Assembly: GCA_963783965.1 (NCBI GenBank)
Contig: CAWAPQ010000003.1
Span: 553,113-617,112 of the forward strand
From: Bog-473 sp963783965
GTDB lineage: Bacteria; Actinomycetota; Acidimicrobiia; Acidimicrobiales; RAAP-2
Length of the DNA stretch: 64,000 nucleotides
Reading direction: 5' to 3'
In this document: in pieces, positions 26,415 to 37,371 of the stretch
How the letters are laid out: the number at the start of each line of letters is the position of its first letter
Position numbering within the stretch: position 1 is the stretch's first letter
Program-made: the position numbers and the translations under genes
The notes under the pieces: model-generated
Database searches by the model: none
Told to the model about the DNA's origin: nothing
Seen by the model: only the letters and a program-made list of their open reading frames with translations

Positions 26415-26873
26415 TTGCAGACGACCCGTTGACGAGTGGGTTCGCCGCCCTCCCGAGCTAGTCTTCGTTCTCTACGGTCGCTCCGTTTGCTCATCACCAT
26501 GGCGCGGGTCCAATTGCACTCTGCGGGTCGAATCGCGCGACGCGCTGATGCGACACTGGGCATCAGGTCATGGCAACGCACCTCGCGCCCCGCCCACGAC
26601 GTCGCCATCTCGATTCGCCAATTGTGCATTTTGAACTCCAGGGCGGACCGCCTCCGCCCAGTCGGGTAATTCTAGCGTTGATCTGATCCTCGGCCTGACT
26701 GCCGTGTCGCCCGAGAAGCGGGTGCTTCGTACCGATATCGGCGCAAATGGTGACTATCTGAAGAACGGATCATGAAATCGCCAGCTCAGACAACGATTCG
26801 ACAACGGTCGTCAATCGCCGAAGGGGTAGATCGAGCGCGGCAGCGTGCTCGAGACCAAACCTTCGCCACCAGG
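26415..26873. other. Intergenic region upstream of pilB
   Basis: About 460 bases between the reconstructed end of the TIG-domain gene and pilB. Short frames here are Arg/Ser-rich with no conserved motif. A TAGAAT hexamer on the minus strand near 26676 could be a -10 element, but no good -35 lies 16-18 bases before it. Its GC content is lower than that of the flanking genes. Confidence 0.45.
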
Positions 26874-28606
26874 CTAGGCGTGGGTGAAGGTATCAGCCGG
26901 CTGGTTGTACGGCTGAGACGAGGGAATCCGTTGTACGTCGGGGACGGCAACGTGACAATGGGGTAGTAGGTGCCGGCGGCCAATGCCGGGACGCTGACGA
27001 CGATCTGCGTCGCGGTGGTCGCGGGCGTGCCGCGAAACGGTGGCCGCCGTCGGCGTCACGCTGCAGGAGAAGTTGGTGAAGTTGTATTTGGCGGTCGGGC
27101 AGAAGGCAACGGTGGAGCCGGTCAGGAAGTTCGCACCCGTGATCGTCAGTTGGTTGCCGGTCGTCCCGTTGAGCGGGTTCAGTGAGACGATCAATGGCAC
27201 CTGCACGGAGTAGGTGAACGTTGCGCTCGTCTGGGTGCTGTACACGTTGAAGACTTCGACCTGGACGAAGTAGCTGCCGGCCGCGCTCACCGCTGGCGTC
27301 AGCGCCGTCATGGTAAACGGTCGTCCGAATTTGCTGGAGGCGGAATGATGTTCACGACGCTGGCGGCGATGCCCCCGCGTGCACTCCTTGCTACCCGAGT
27401 CGGCGTGGCCCCGGTCGGACAGAGGAAAACCTGCGCAGGGAACGCGTTCTTGGGGCGTTCCAGAAGCCGGTGCCCTGAATCGTGATGAGCGTGTTGCCGG
27501 TGATCGACCCTTGGTTGCTTCCCGTCAGCCCGCTGACTGTCGGCGCCGCTGGGCTGTAGGTGAAGGTCGGCACGAAGTTCGTGTAGTCGTTGGGCGCCGT
27601 CTGGCTCGTACCGCCCGGAGTCGTGACCGTCACGAAGTAGGCGTTGCCGACCGTGATGGCGGGGGTCGTGACCTGGATGCAGGTGGCAGCAGGGCAGCTC
27701 GGCGTTGCGGCGGCGACCGTCCCCGCTACGGGGGGGTTGTAGGCGTTGGCCGCGGGGAGTTCCTGGGGTTGCTCCGTGAAGTTCACCGTCTCGCCGGTCG
27801 TGAAGCCCGTCCCGTTGATCTGCACGGTGGTTCCCCCGCTCGCGGTGCCGGACGCCGGACTGAGCGAAGTGATGGCGGGCACGATCGGGTTCCACTGCCA
27901 ACTGATCTGCGTCATGCTCACGCCGCAGGAGCCGTTCTCCGGACCACTCGGCGGGTTGCCCTGCTGCAGAATCGGTGAGCATGGCGTTGCGGTCGGAGAC
28001 GGCACCGCGACGCCCGAGGGATAGTCGTCGAAGGCGACGATTGCCTGGAGCAGAGGCTGGGCCGCACAGTCCGTCGGTTTGGCATTGTTGGGGCCGCAGT
28101 GCTGCAGGCCGAGTACGTGAAAACGCGAGTGTTGGCGCTGTAGGCCTGCCACACCATGGAGCAGTAGACGTCCACCTGCGTCGTCGACTCGTTGGGTACT
28201 TGGTAGCGTCGAGCAAAGCTCCGGCGTCGCATTGTTGACCATGCGGTGTTGGGAGGAGGTTGGAGAGGGGATTCGTCGTGCCGTAGTCGAACACGTAACG
28301 GGTGTTCTGAATGGCGAGGTTCACCGCATTGGTGGCTGCGTACTCCACGTTCCTCTCGTCCGTGAAGTTCCCTGTCGCATGCAGACTGCCTCCGACCCAG
28401 GTCAGCAGAGCGGTGGTGATGAGGCTGACAGCGACCAGGAAGACCAGGGCGAGGATGATGACGGCGCCGGACTCGTCGTCCTTCCGACTTGGGGCCGCAC
28501 CGCGCTCTGACCCCCACGATGCTGCGAGGCCGCGGGCTCGCCTGATAAGGGCGTCTCCCAGGGGCGAGAGCTTCGGGGGAAGAGAGGTACGCCGGTTAGA
28601 AGCCAC
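26874..28606 (-). pseudogene. PilX-like prepilin with TIG/IPT domains, frameshifted
   Basis: The start region carries a positively charged leader (RRARGLAASWG, RKDDESG) and one membrane helix AVIILALVFLVAVSLITTALLTWVGGSL, then a PilX-type NVEYAATNAVNLAIQNTRYVFDY. It lacks the Glu5 of classical pilins, as PilX proteins often do. Two or three IPT/TIG beta-sandwich domains follow: SLSPASGTASGGTTVQINGTGF, PTVSGLTGSNQGSITGNTLITIQGTGF, and SLNPLNGTTGNQLTITGANFL. Several indels interrupt it. The GTG at 28606 overlaps the stop of the giant pilin gene. The C-terminal stop at 26874 is one of two options (the other is 26786). Likely a surface-exposed minor pilin or adhesin. Confidence 0.65.
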
Positions 28607-31600
28607 TGTTGGTCCCTGACTGAAGAGTCGTGTGGAGACCGGGATGCCCGACGTGTCCGTCACGTTGGCGCTCGGCCGTGTACCCGGGGCTTGCCGCGGT
28701 GACGCCGTGTGCCTGGTTCCGGTACCCGCGGGCGATTCCCAGCGTGAACTTGAGCACATCCGTGGTCGGGTTCCAGCTGATGGTCGAGCTCGTGAAGGAC
28801 ACGGTGCCGGTGACGTAGTTCCCGAATGTGCTGACGGTGCCGAAGTTGCGTTCCGGTGCAGCTGCCCGAGGTCGCGGTGAACGTGTCGTTGTTCGTGCCG
28901 TTCGCGAAGGTGATCGTGGCGTTGGTAAGGGTCTGCGTGGTGCCAGTGTTCGTCCAGGTCGAGCAGATGCGACGTCGCGTTCAGCTGCCCGCTGAAGGTG
29001 ATCGTGGCGGTGTCGCTCGGGCTGACCTGGCCGTCCTGCCGCTTGCCAGGGCGACGGCCGTCGGCGCAGTCTGCACAGGCGTCGCAAAGATGAAGACGGC
29101 ACTCGTCTGTGCGGTGCCCTGAGTCGCTTGTGCGTAGTACGTCGTGGCGTAGTCGAGGTCGCCTGACTGGCGTGGCGGCGGTCGTCCACGGGTTAGCCGG
29201 AGTTGGTGCCGGTCCTCACCGTGGCGACTCTGTTCCCAAATGAACAGGGGAAGGCATTCACGGAGCAGATCACAACCGTGACCCGGCTGGAGCCTGTGGC
29301 CCCGTTGCCGCTCAGAGTCATGCGCGGGCTCGTGGCCGCTGGCGCTGGAGAGCTGGGCACTCGTGATCGTGAGTCCCGTGACCGCGAAGCTCTGCTGCAC
29401 CTGGGGCGCGGCGTAGAAGCCGGCGTTACCGGCCTGGTTGGCGTCAAGGACGCAGGAGCCCGGCGGACTGGAAGCTCACCACGCCGGCGTTGATGGAGCA
29501 GCCGGTGCTCGAGCCGTCGAGGGTGATGGTCACGCCGAGGCCCGAGGTGGCGGTGGCCGTGGGGGTATAGGTGGCGCCGCCAGCCGATGCGCTACCTCGG
29601 TGCCGTCGAGGTGAAGTTGACGGTCTGGGAGTGCTTCACGCCGAAGGACTGCTGGACCTGGGGCGCCGCGTTGTAGTTGGTGCCGCCGGCCTGGTTGGCG
29701 TTCACGGTGCAAGTGCCGTTGGCCACGAAGGTGAAGACCGAGCCGTTGGTGCCCGAGGAGGTGCAGACCGTTGGCGTGCCCGACGTGAACGTCACGGTCA
29801 GACCCGACGAGGCGGTGGCCGCTGCGGTGTAGGTGGCGCCGCCGACGGTGGCCGTGCCCGGCGCCGTCGAGGTGAAGGTGATGGTCTGGTTGCCCTTGGC
29901 GACGTTGAAGGTCTGCTGCACCTGAGGTGCGGCGTTGTAGGTGCCGTTCCCGGTCTGGTTGGCGTCAAGGACACACGAGCCGGGAGTCTGGAAGCTCACG
30001 GCGCCGCCGCTGATGGAGCAGATGCCGGAGCTCGAGCCGTCGACGGCGATCGTCACTGCCAAGCCCGAGGTGGCGGTGGCGGTCGGGGTGTAGGTGGCCC
30101 CGCCGACGGTGGCGCCACCAGGTGCCGTCGAGGTGAAGGTGATCGTCTGGTTTTGCTTGCTGACCGTGAAGGTCTGCTGGGCCTGGTTCGCTGCGTTCCA
30201 GTTGCCGTTGCCGGCCTGGTTGGCGTCGACGATGCAAGAGCCGCTTCCCACGAAGGTGAAGACCGAGCCGTTGGCGCCCCCGGAGGTGCAGACCGCGGTC
30301 GAGCCCGAAGAGAACGCCACGGTCAGACCCGACGAGGCGGTGGCGGCTGCGGTGTAGGTGGCGCCGCCGACCGTGGCCGCGCCCGGTGCCGTCGAGGTGA
30401 AGGTGATGGTCTGGTTGCCCTTGGCGACGTTGAAGGTCTGTTGCACCTGGGGCGCCGCGTAGAAGCCGGCGTTGCCGGCCTGGTTGGCGTCGAGGACGCA
30501 CGAGCCGGGAGTCTGGAAGCTCACCACGCCGGCGTTGATGGAGCAGATGCCGGTGCTCGAGCCGTCGACGGTGATCGTCACGGCCAGGCCCGAGGTGGCG
30601 GTGGCGGTCGGGGTGTAGGTGGCCCCGCCGACGGTGGCGCCACCAGGTGCCGTCGAGGTGAAGTTGACGGTCTGGGCGTGCTTCACGCCGAAGGACTGCT
30701 GGACCTGGGGCGCCGCGTTGTAGTTGGCGCCGCCGGCCTGGTTGGCGTTCACGGTGCAAGTGCCGTTGGCCACGAAGGTGAAGACCGAGCCGTTGGTGCC
30801 CGAGGAGGTGCAGATCGTTGGCGTGCCCGACGTGAACGTCACGGTCAGACCCGACGAGGCGGTGGCCGCTGCGGTGTAGGTGGCGCCACCGACGGTGGCC
30901 GTGCCCGGCGCGGTCGAGGTGAAGGTGATGGTCTGGTTGCCCTTGGCGACGTTGAAGGTCTGCTGCACCTGAGGTGCGGCGTTGTAGGTGCCGTTCCCGG
31001 TCTGGTTGGCATCAAGGACACACGAGCCGGGAGTCTGGAAGCTCACGGCGCCGGCGCTGATGGAGCACACGGCGCTGCTCGAGCCGTCGACGGTGATCGT
31101 CACTGCCAAGCCCGAGGTGGCGGTGGCGGTCGGGGTGTAGGTGGCCCCGCCGACGGTGGCGCCACCAGGTGCCGTAGAGGTGAAGGTGATGGTCTGGTTG
31201 CGCTTCACGCCAAACGCCTGCTGGACCTGAGGCGCCGCGTTGAAGGTGTTGCTCCCGGCCTGGTTGGCGTCGAGCGTGCAAGTGCCCGAGCCCGTGAAGC
31301 TCACGACGCCGCCGCCGTTGATGGAGCAGACGGCTGCGCTCGAAGCGTCCACGGTGATGGTCACGGCCAGTCCCGAAGTGGCGGTGGCTGTCGGCGTGTA
31401 GGTGGCGCCTCCGACGGTGGCGTTGCCGGGGGCCGTCGAGGTGAAGGTGATCGTCTGGTTGGACTTGTTGGCTTCGGCGAACGTAGCCGAGGTCAGCCCG
31501 GTCGCTGTCGCAGTGATGGTGTAGGTGCCGTTCGTCCCGTTGGCGGTGAAGGTCGACGATGTCGCCTGGCCATTGGCGCCGGTGTTCTGCGTGCAGGAGT

Positions 31601-34597
31601 AGGCCTGCGGGTTCGAGCTGCAGGCGGCGAACGTGGCACTGGCACCGCTGGCCGGGGCCGGCGAAGGTGACGGCGACGCCGGAGACGGGGTTGCCCAACG
31701 AGTCTGTCGCCGTGGCCACGAGTTTGTTCGTGAACGCCGCGTTGGTGGTGGCCGATTGGTTGGCTCCGGACGTGGCTACCAACGTCGTGGCGGCGGCCGG
31801 GCTCACCGTGAAGTTCGCCGACGTCCCTGCGACAAGGCCCTGGGTCGCGGTGAGCGTCGTGGACTGGGCGTCGGTCAGGGTGATCGGCACCGCGTTGTCG
31901 ACACCGTTGTTGAAGGTCAACGACGAGCCGCTGGCGCAGCCAGCTGCGGCCGGGTAGGTCGGGGCAGTCCCGTTGGGCGAGTTGGCCGGACCGGAGAGGA
32001 CGACGCATTGTGCACCGGTGAAGCCCGTCGCGGTGTTGGCAAAGCCGTCGACCGCAGTAATGGTCTCAGTGAATGGCGTCCCAGCGGTCGGCGAAGGCGT
32101 CGACAGCGTGAACTTGGAGGCCCCACCCGCAACCACGGTGATCGGAGTGGTTGCCGGGGTGACCCCCGTCGCGGCCACGGTCAGCGTCGTGCTCTGGGCG
32201 TCGTAGAGCGTGATGGATGCGTTGGCCGTTCCGTTGGTGAAGGTCAATGACGTCGGATAGGCCGGCGCCTTGTTCGACGGTGCGGGCGCGTTCGCCGGGC
32301 CGCTGAAGGACAGGCCGTTCGCGCCGGCGGTCAACGTTCCCCCGAAGGGGTTCCCATAGGTGTCGGTTGCGCCGATGCCCAGGGTGAAGGCGGTGCCTGC
32401 GGTCTGGGTGGCCGGCGGGGTGGGAATCGTGAAGGTCTTCGCTGCGGCGCTGGCGACCGTGAACGTGGCGGTGCCAGTAATGGTCGGGTTGGCAACCGAG
32501 GCTGCCGTGAGCACGTGCTTCCGGCGTTGAACAGGGTGATCGATGCCGTGCCGACGCCGGCGGCATTGAAGGTGACTGCCGATCCGGTCGTGCAGCTACC
32601 CCCAGCGGCCGGGTAGATCGGGGCGTTGCCATTGGGAGCGTTGGCCGGCCCGCTGAAGGCGATGCACTGGGTCCCGGTGAACCCTGTGCCGCCGTTGCCC
32701 CAGGTGTCACCTGCGGTGATGGTCTCGTTGAAGGCCGTGCCAGCGGTCGGAGTCGGGTTCGACATAGTGAAGCCGGCGAACGGTCCGGCAGCCACGGTGA
32801 AGTTGGTCGACGTGCCGCTCACCCCACCCGACGTCACCTTCAACGTCGTGGTTTGGGCGTCATAGAGGGTGACCAGCGGCGCCGCCGTCCCGTTGGTGAA
32901 GGTGACCGTGGCCGGGTAGTTGGGCGCAGTGCCGTTAGGCGAGTTGGCAGGTCCGCTGAAGGTTGGACTCACGGTCCCGGTGAAGGGGTTGCCGTAGGCA
33001 TCGGTCCCGGTGAGCGTGACGGTGAACTGGTTGCCCGCCGTCTGGGGGCCCGGGTTGGCGACGGTCAGGGCCCCGAAGGTCCCGGTGGCCACGTTGAAGG
33101 AGACCGAGCCGGTGATCGTGCCCTGCGTGGCAGTCAGCGTGGTGCTCCCAGCCTTGAAGAGTGTGATCGAGGGGTTGGCCACTCCGTTGGTGAAGGTGAC
33201 CGAGGACGAACCCGTCGCACAGGTTCCCCTTGGCGGGGTAGGTCGGGACGTTGCCCTTCGGGGCGTTGCCCGGGCCACTGAAGACGATGCACTTCGTTCC
33301 CTTGTAACTGGTTGCCACGTTGCCGAAGGCGTCGAGGGCCGTGATGGTCTCGGGGAACGCCGTGCCCGTCGTCGGTGACGGGGTCGAGAGGCTGAAGCGT
33401 CGCGGCCGGTCCCGGCTGAGGTATCGGTCTGCGACCTGGGCTAGATTCGAGGCCAGCGGCGGGGCGCTGGCCGTGATGGTGGGCGATCCCGCCACAGTGT
33501 CGCCGTAGTAGAAGGCCACTGAGACACGGTTCCGCCGGGGATCGTGACCGAGGTCACGGGTGCCCCACCCGACGTCAGCGAGAAGACGCCAGCGGCGGAG
33601 CTCGAGCTGAGGTTGACAGTCACGGGCGAGAAGGTCGGGTTGCCGAAGGAGTCCTGCTCCTGGACCGTGATGGGGCCGAGCGTTGGCAGTGTTTGATGCC
33701 GTGCCGGATGACGGGCGTCGACGTGAAGGCAAGCTTGGCCACCGAGGCGCCGTCAATATCTGCACGGTCGCTGTCGGGGTGGCTGCCACGTTCGAGTTCG
33801 AGTCGACCGCCTCAACGGTGTACGTCCCCGCCGCGCTGAGACTGCAGTTCGAGAACTGGACGATGCCGTAGGACTCGACACCAGAGCAGGTGCTCGAGAA
33901 AGTGCCCGGACCGGTCACGACCTTCAATGTGACCGAGGAGAGGTCACTGGTGACGATGTTGTTCAATGCGTCCTCGACGGCCACCTCGGGTTGTGGTGTC
34001 ACTGCAGTGCCCACCGATCCGCCGGTAGGGGCCTGGAGCCACACCAGGTTGGCCGGCGACCCGACGCCGTTCGGGCGCGGGAGGGGCGAATTGGGGTCGT
34101 AGACGACGGTGCTCACGTCCGTGCTGTAGGGCTTCGAACCGGTCGAGGTAATGGTCAAGCGTGTACTGCTGGGGGGCGTAGTTCGAGCACGTTGACGCCA
34201 AACGAGGTGCCGTTCCAGTAGGTCACGGCGGCGCTCACCGTGTAGCCCGTCAAGTTCCAGAAGTCCGGACCCGACCAGGGTTGCGCTGGAGGCGGAGAAC
34301 AGACGAACGGGTTGGGGGTTGCCTTGACGGCCTGCTGCTGGACGTCGGCGATGGCAACGTTGGCCGCCAGGCGGGTGGAGGAGTCGAGCGAGGCCAGGTT
34401 GCGGTGCTCGGACGATGCCGAGATGGCTGTGGCGAAAGCGGTCAAGGAGCGCGACGGCAGCGATGCCGAGGACGACGATGGCGAGGAGGACCTCCACGAG
34501 GGTGTCGCCATCTTCGGTGAAACGGTCCCGTGGCCGACGGCGAGTTACCGAGCTGCCACCTGGTGATCGTGCGCCTGAGGAGTGCCGTGGGTCGCAT
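28596..34597 (-). pseudogene. Giant modular pilin: prepilin N-terminus fused to long Ig-like repeat stalk, frameshifted
   Basis: Reconstructed length about 2,000 residues. ATG 34597 overlaps the stop of the upstream prepilin gene (TGATG). The leader ends TEDG and is followed by DTLVEVLLAIVVLGIAAVALL, with Glu at position 5 of the mature form, so prepilin peptidase should process it. After a pilin-like head (LAANVAIADVQQQAVKATPNPF) come several ~100-residue units of the PSPTxGTxFxETITAxDxFGN..FSGPxNxPNGTAPxYPA kind (33.4-31.6 kb), a Big1-like domain (SLGNPVSGVAVTFAGP), and about eight ~87-residue units NQTITFTSTAPG..VGGATYT..LDANQAGN (31.46-29.4 kb). It ends NVTDTSGIPV..STTLQSGTNSGF. Frame changes are scattered throughout (for example near 34510, 33230, 32510, 31640, 29600). 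Likely a tip or minor pilin with adhesive stalk. Confidence 0.72.
29400..31470 (-). repeat. About eight tandem Ig-like repeats of ~262 bp
   Basis: The conserved segment encoding TFTSTAPG recurs near 29607, 29863, 30120, 30385, 30647, 30907, 31171 and 31432, a period of 256-266 bases (about 87 residues). Two unit types alternate: one with TPTATATSGLAVTITVDGSS..SFQTPGSCVLDANQ, the other with TAAATASSGLTVTFTSG..SVFTFVANGTCTVNANQ. Within it, about 380 bases from 29631 recur almost unchanged from 30678, an offset of 1,047 bases (349 codons). Confidence 0.85.
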
Positions 34598-36121
34598 CAC
34601 AGGAGCACTCCCAGGAAGAGTCCCTCGATGCCCGCACCCTTCATCGTGACGGTGACGGACTGCGGGGCCAGGTTGGCCGGCTCGGGGCTCGCCAGCATGA
34701 GTGTGCCGGTCTTGTTCAGCTGCTGGTCGGACTCACACAGGATGGACGAGACGCCCGTGAGGTAGTTCGGCGCTGTCGGCGTGGGCAGGGTGGTCGCGTT
34801 CCGGCGGAGGGCGGACCGTTCGATGCAGGTTGCCGACCGCTGTCGTCGTGGGCGGGAGTCGCGCCGGTCCACTGGAACAGCCCGCTGTTCCCGGTGTCAT
34901 GGGCGTCGTAGCAGGAGTTCCCGTAGAGCGATGAGCTCGAGTTCGGAAGGATTGACCACGTCAGGCCGGTGGTGAAGTTCATCCACTCGCCCGTGTCCGT
35001 CGACTCGGCGTCACCAGTGACCAGTGACCAGCCCGTGGCGGGCTCACCGACCGCATTGGTGACCTGGATATTGGTGAAGGTGACCACGGTGTAGCCACCG
35101 TTGGGCGTCTGGTACAGCGCGGGATTGCCTGGGATGCCTTGGTAGAAGCCGTTGTTGCCGAGGTAGGCCTCGCTGTTGTAGCCGTTCTGGCCCGGGTTGT
35201 AGTAGGTCGGAATGGCATGTTCGGCACAACGTTGCCGCCGGTGTAGTTGACACAGAACTGCAGGATGTCCGGCGAATCGGCGATCGACAGCGTCATGTGT
35301 TGGCCGGTGCCGTTGGCGCAATAGGCGTCGTTCGAGTTCGTATTCGTGAATCCGGTGAAGTCGGCGAAGCAAAGACGGCGGAGTAGGAGCCACTGCTCGG
35401 AGTGGCGAGGTTGCATCCGGCGGGGTTCGGCGCCAGCTGGATCTGCGAGGCCGCCCCGTCGGAGGAACCGGCACTCGGGAGGCCGCTGAGCGTGTAGGTG
35501 TAGTTGCTGCCGGGCGCGACGATATTGATCGCACGCCGTAGAGCCCCTGAGTCGACGCCCACGTGTGTATTGGGAGCGACAAACCCGCTCGGGTTGAAGG
35601 TCACGGTGCTCGGGGGATTCGGTGTCGTCGGGCAGCTCGTCACCGGAGCCGCGATGTCGTGGGAGACCACTCTGGTGCTCGTCGGCGTGGTGGACGGTCC
35701 GGAGGTGCAGACATTCCGAACAAGGGAATTGGTGGGTTTGTAGGGCGCAACCGTCGTTGGGTCGGGACGAGCGACGTAGGAGACGACAGTCTGGTAGTGC
35801 CCCGGTGGAGTCTTGGCCCCACTCCAATCCGACGAGCTGGGTTTGTCCGGCTACGGCCGCTCCGCAGGCCGGGGAGTGGCCACGGTCTCGATCTGCTGTG
35901 CGCTCTGCACGTCCTTGTTGAAGGTCGACGCGCTGACCAGCTGCGTCGTTGGAGTTGCCGATGCGATTCTGCGTGCTGTTCTGGAGACCGAAGACCGACA
36001 GGAGGGCGACCGCGATACCGCCGATCACGATCGGGAGGACCACGACGGTGATCACGAACTCAATGAGCGTGAACCCGTCCTCGTCGAGCGCGGGTCCTTC
36101 GAGTCCGATCCGGCGACGCAT
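34597..36121 (-). pseudogene. Prepilin-type protein (PilW-like), frameshifted
   Basis: ATG 36121 opens MRRRIGLEGPALDEDG followed by FTLIEFVITVVVLPIVIGGIAVALL, a class III prepilin signal with Glu5. The helix ends FGLQNSTQNRIGNSNDA. The large periplasmic-side domain is spread over three frames: TVTFNPSGFVAPNTHVG, GSNYTYTLSGLPSAGSSDG, TFTNIQVTNAVGEPATGW, GLTWSILPNSSSSLYGNSCYDAHDTGNSGLFQWTGA, and the end PQSVTVTMKGAGIEGLFLGVLL. Length ~508 residues is long for PilW. First gene of the leftward pilus operon and overlapping the giant pilin gene by one base. Probably a minor pilin. Confidence 0.75.
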
Positions 36122-36929
36122 CCGACTGCGGACGACGACCAATGGGTGGATGATCCTCCTGCCGCGGTTCACCTGGGGGTCGCCGGCCTTCGGATCTGTG
36201 GCAAAGACGGTCGAGAGTGTTGTGTCCCGTACTGCGCGCGCGAAGACGAACGCCGCCAAGGCAGTACGCACTCGTTGTCGATTCGCCGCTTCGCCAAGGT
36301 ACTGCTCCTAAAAGAGCGGACCGCCTACGTCCGATTGATGCAACGTATTCCGCTAGTCCTCGAATTTAACCCGAAACCACCGGGGTTGGATAGCGCCAAC
36401 TCCCACGGCCTCCGGTGAGGCCGTCATCACCCAATTCAAGTCGGACGACAAACCGAGCAACCTGAGCAGGAAATGAATCTCGTCGAGATTCCTCGGCGGG
36501 GTTCGACTATTCAGCCCTTGCGACCAGGGATTATGGTCGAACACGAAGAGCCATTGCGAACTGGTAAGTGTCCGCATTCGGTCTGGAGAAGCGGAAGTTA
36601 CGGGCCTCAACCTTCGATAAAGGGCTGAGATAAGTCGGCCGGGCGACCGTCTGTGCTTTGCACAACGGAGACACAAATACTTGCCGCGGTTCTCTTCAGC
36701 GAGCCGTCAAATGGCGCTCTCAAATGTGTCGCGCGATCTCTCGGGAGCGTCGATGCGTTGACCCAAATCCGCCTGCATCGCCCCGGCGTGTTCGATGACC
36801 GAAATGGTCCGTACCCGAGGGTCGCAGCATTCGTGCGCATTTGCGGACTAGTGATGCACCCGGAAACGGTCAGGGACTTGTCCTCGCCACGCTTCGTCAC
36901 CGCGCTCGGTCGCCGCTCTCGGCACTCCG
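36122..36929. other. Lower-GC intergenic region upstream of the pilus operon
   Basis: About 800 bases with visibly lower GC than the flanks. One minus-strand frame (36676-36353) has a moderately protein-like end (LDEIHFLLRLLGLSSDLNW.. IQPRWFRVKFED), but no recognisable family or convincing start. The region should contain the promoter of the pilus operon. I looked for a c-di-GMP-I riboswitch and found none that matches. Confidence 0.45.
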
Positions 36930-37217
36930 TCAAGGGGGCTGGACAGAACTCACTCGTCTCGCGCGAGAGACGGTGCCCATGTGCCAGGCCGAGCAGAAGT
37001 CGCACTGGTACACCGTGAGCTCGCTCCCTGATTCCCGTCGTCGCTCGTCCGCCGCGTCGGCCGCGTCACGTTGGGTCGGATAGGCGGTCTTGGCTTTCCC
37101 GTCCGCCCTCCAGTGGGTCCTGATGTTGAATGGGCGCTTGCCGGCGTCGGAATGACGGGTTCTGTGTCGACGGGAACGCCGTGGGGCCACCCGATGATTG
37201 TGGCGCGCCGTCCGCAC
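36930..37217 (-). CDS. Small hypothetical protein with CDFC..WH motif
   Basis: Up to 95 residues. The conserved part is KRPFNIRTHWRADGKAKTAYPTQRDAADAADERRRE followed by LTVYQCDFCSAWHMG. A basic body, an Ala-rich helix and a terminal CxxC..WH is the shape of small actinobacterial and phage proteins that may bind one metal ion or nucleic acid. GTG 37217 or GTG 37190 could be the start. It is divergent from the lsr2 gene. Function unknown. Confidence 0.55.
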   Translation of the reverse strand: MRTARHNHRVAPRRSRRHRTRHSDAGKRPFNIRTHWRADGKAKTAYPTQRDAADAADERRRESGSELTVYQCDFCSAWHMGTVSRARRVSSVQPP

Positions 37218-37371
37218 CTCGAATGGCCACGGCCCAAATCGCCGGCAGCAGCAGGGGCGCCGGCCGCATCGGCGACCCGCTTCGTGGTCCTTGGGACATG
37301 TCCCGGCGAAGTCTGGGTCGGGGAGGCAGTCAACGTTGTTCCTGGTTGCGGTGCTCTGCCACTATGAGGCC

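Noticed and set aside
29400..31470. CRISPR array
   Set aside because: Regular repeats are present, but the period is about 262 bases and in frame; there are no short repeats with unique spacers and no cas genes.
29571..31670. Long plus-strand ORF of about 700 residues opposite the Ig-like repeats
   Set aside because: Its Gly/Arg/Val-rich repeats are the reverse reading of the minus-strand Ig repeats, which have real domain motifs; high GC keeps the opposite frame open.
19889..36121. Programmed ribosomal frameshifting to explain the broken pilus genes
   Set aside because: Shifts are too many, occur in both directions and lack shared slippery sites; assembly indels or recent decay are simpler.
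36350..36720. Possible cyclic di-GMP-I riboswitch upstream of the pilus operon
   Set aside because: A gtgcaaagcac string recalls part of the motif, but the GGCAAACC and GACGCAAAGC elements and the paired stems are absent.
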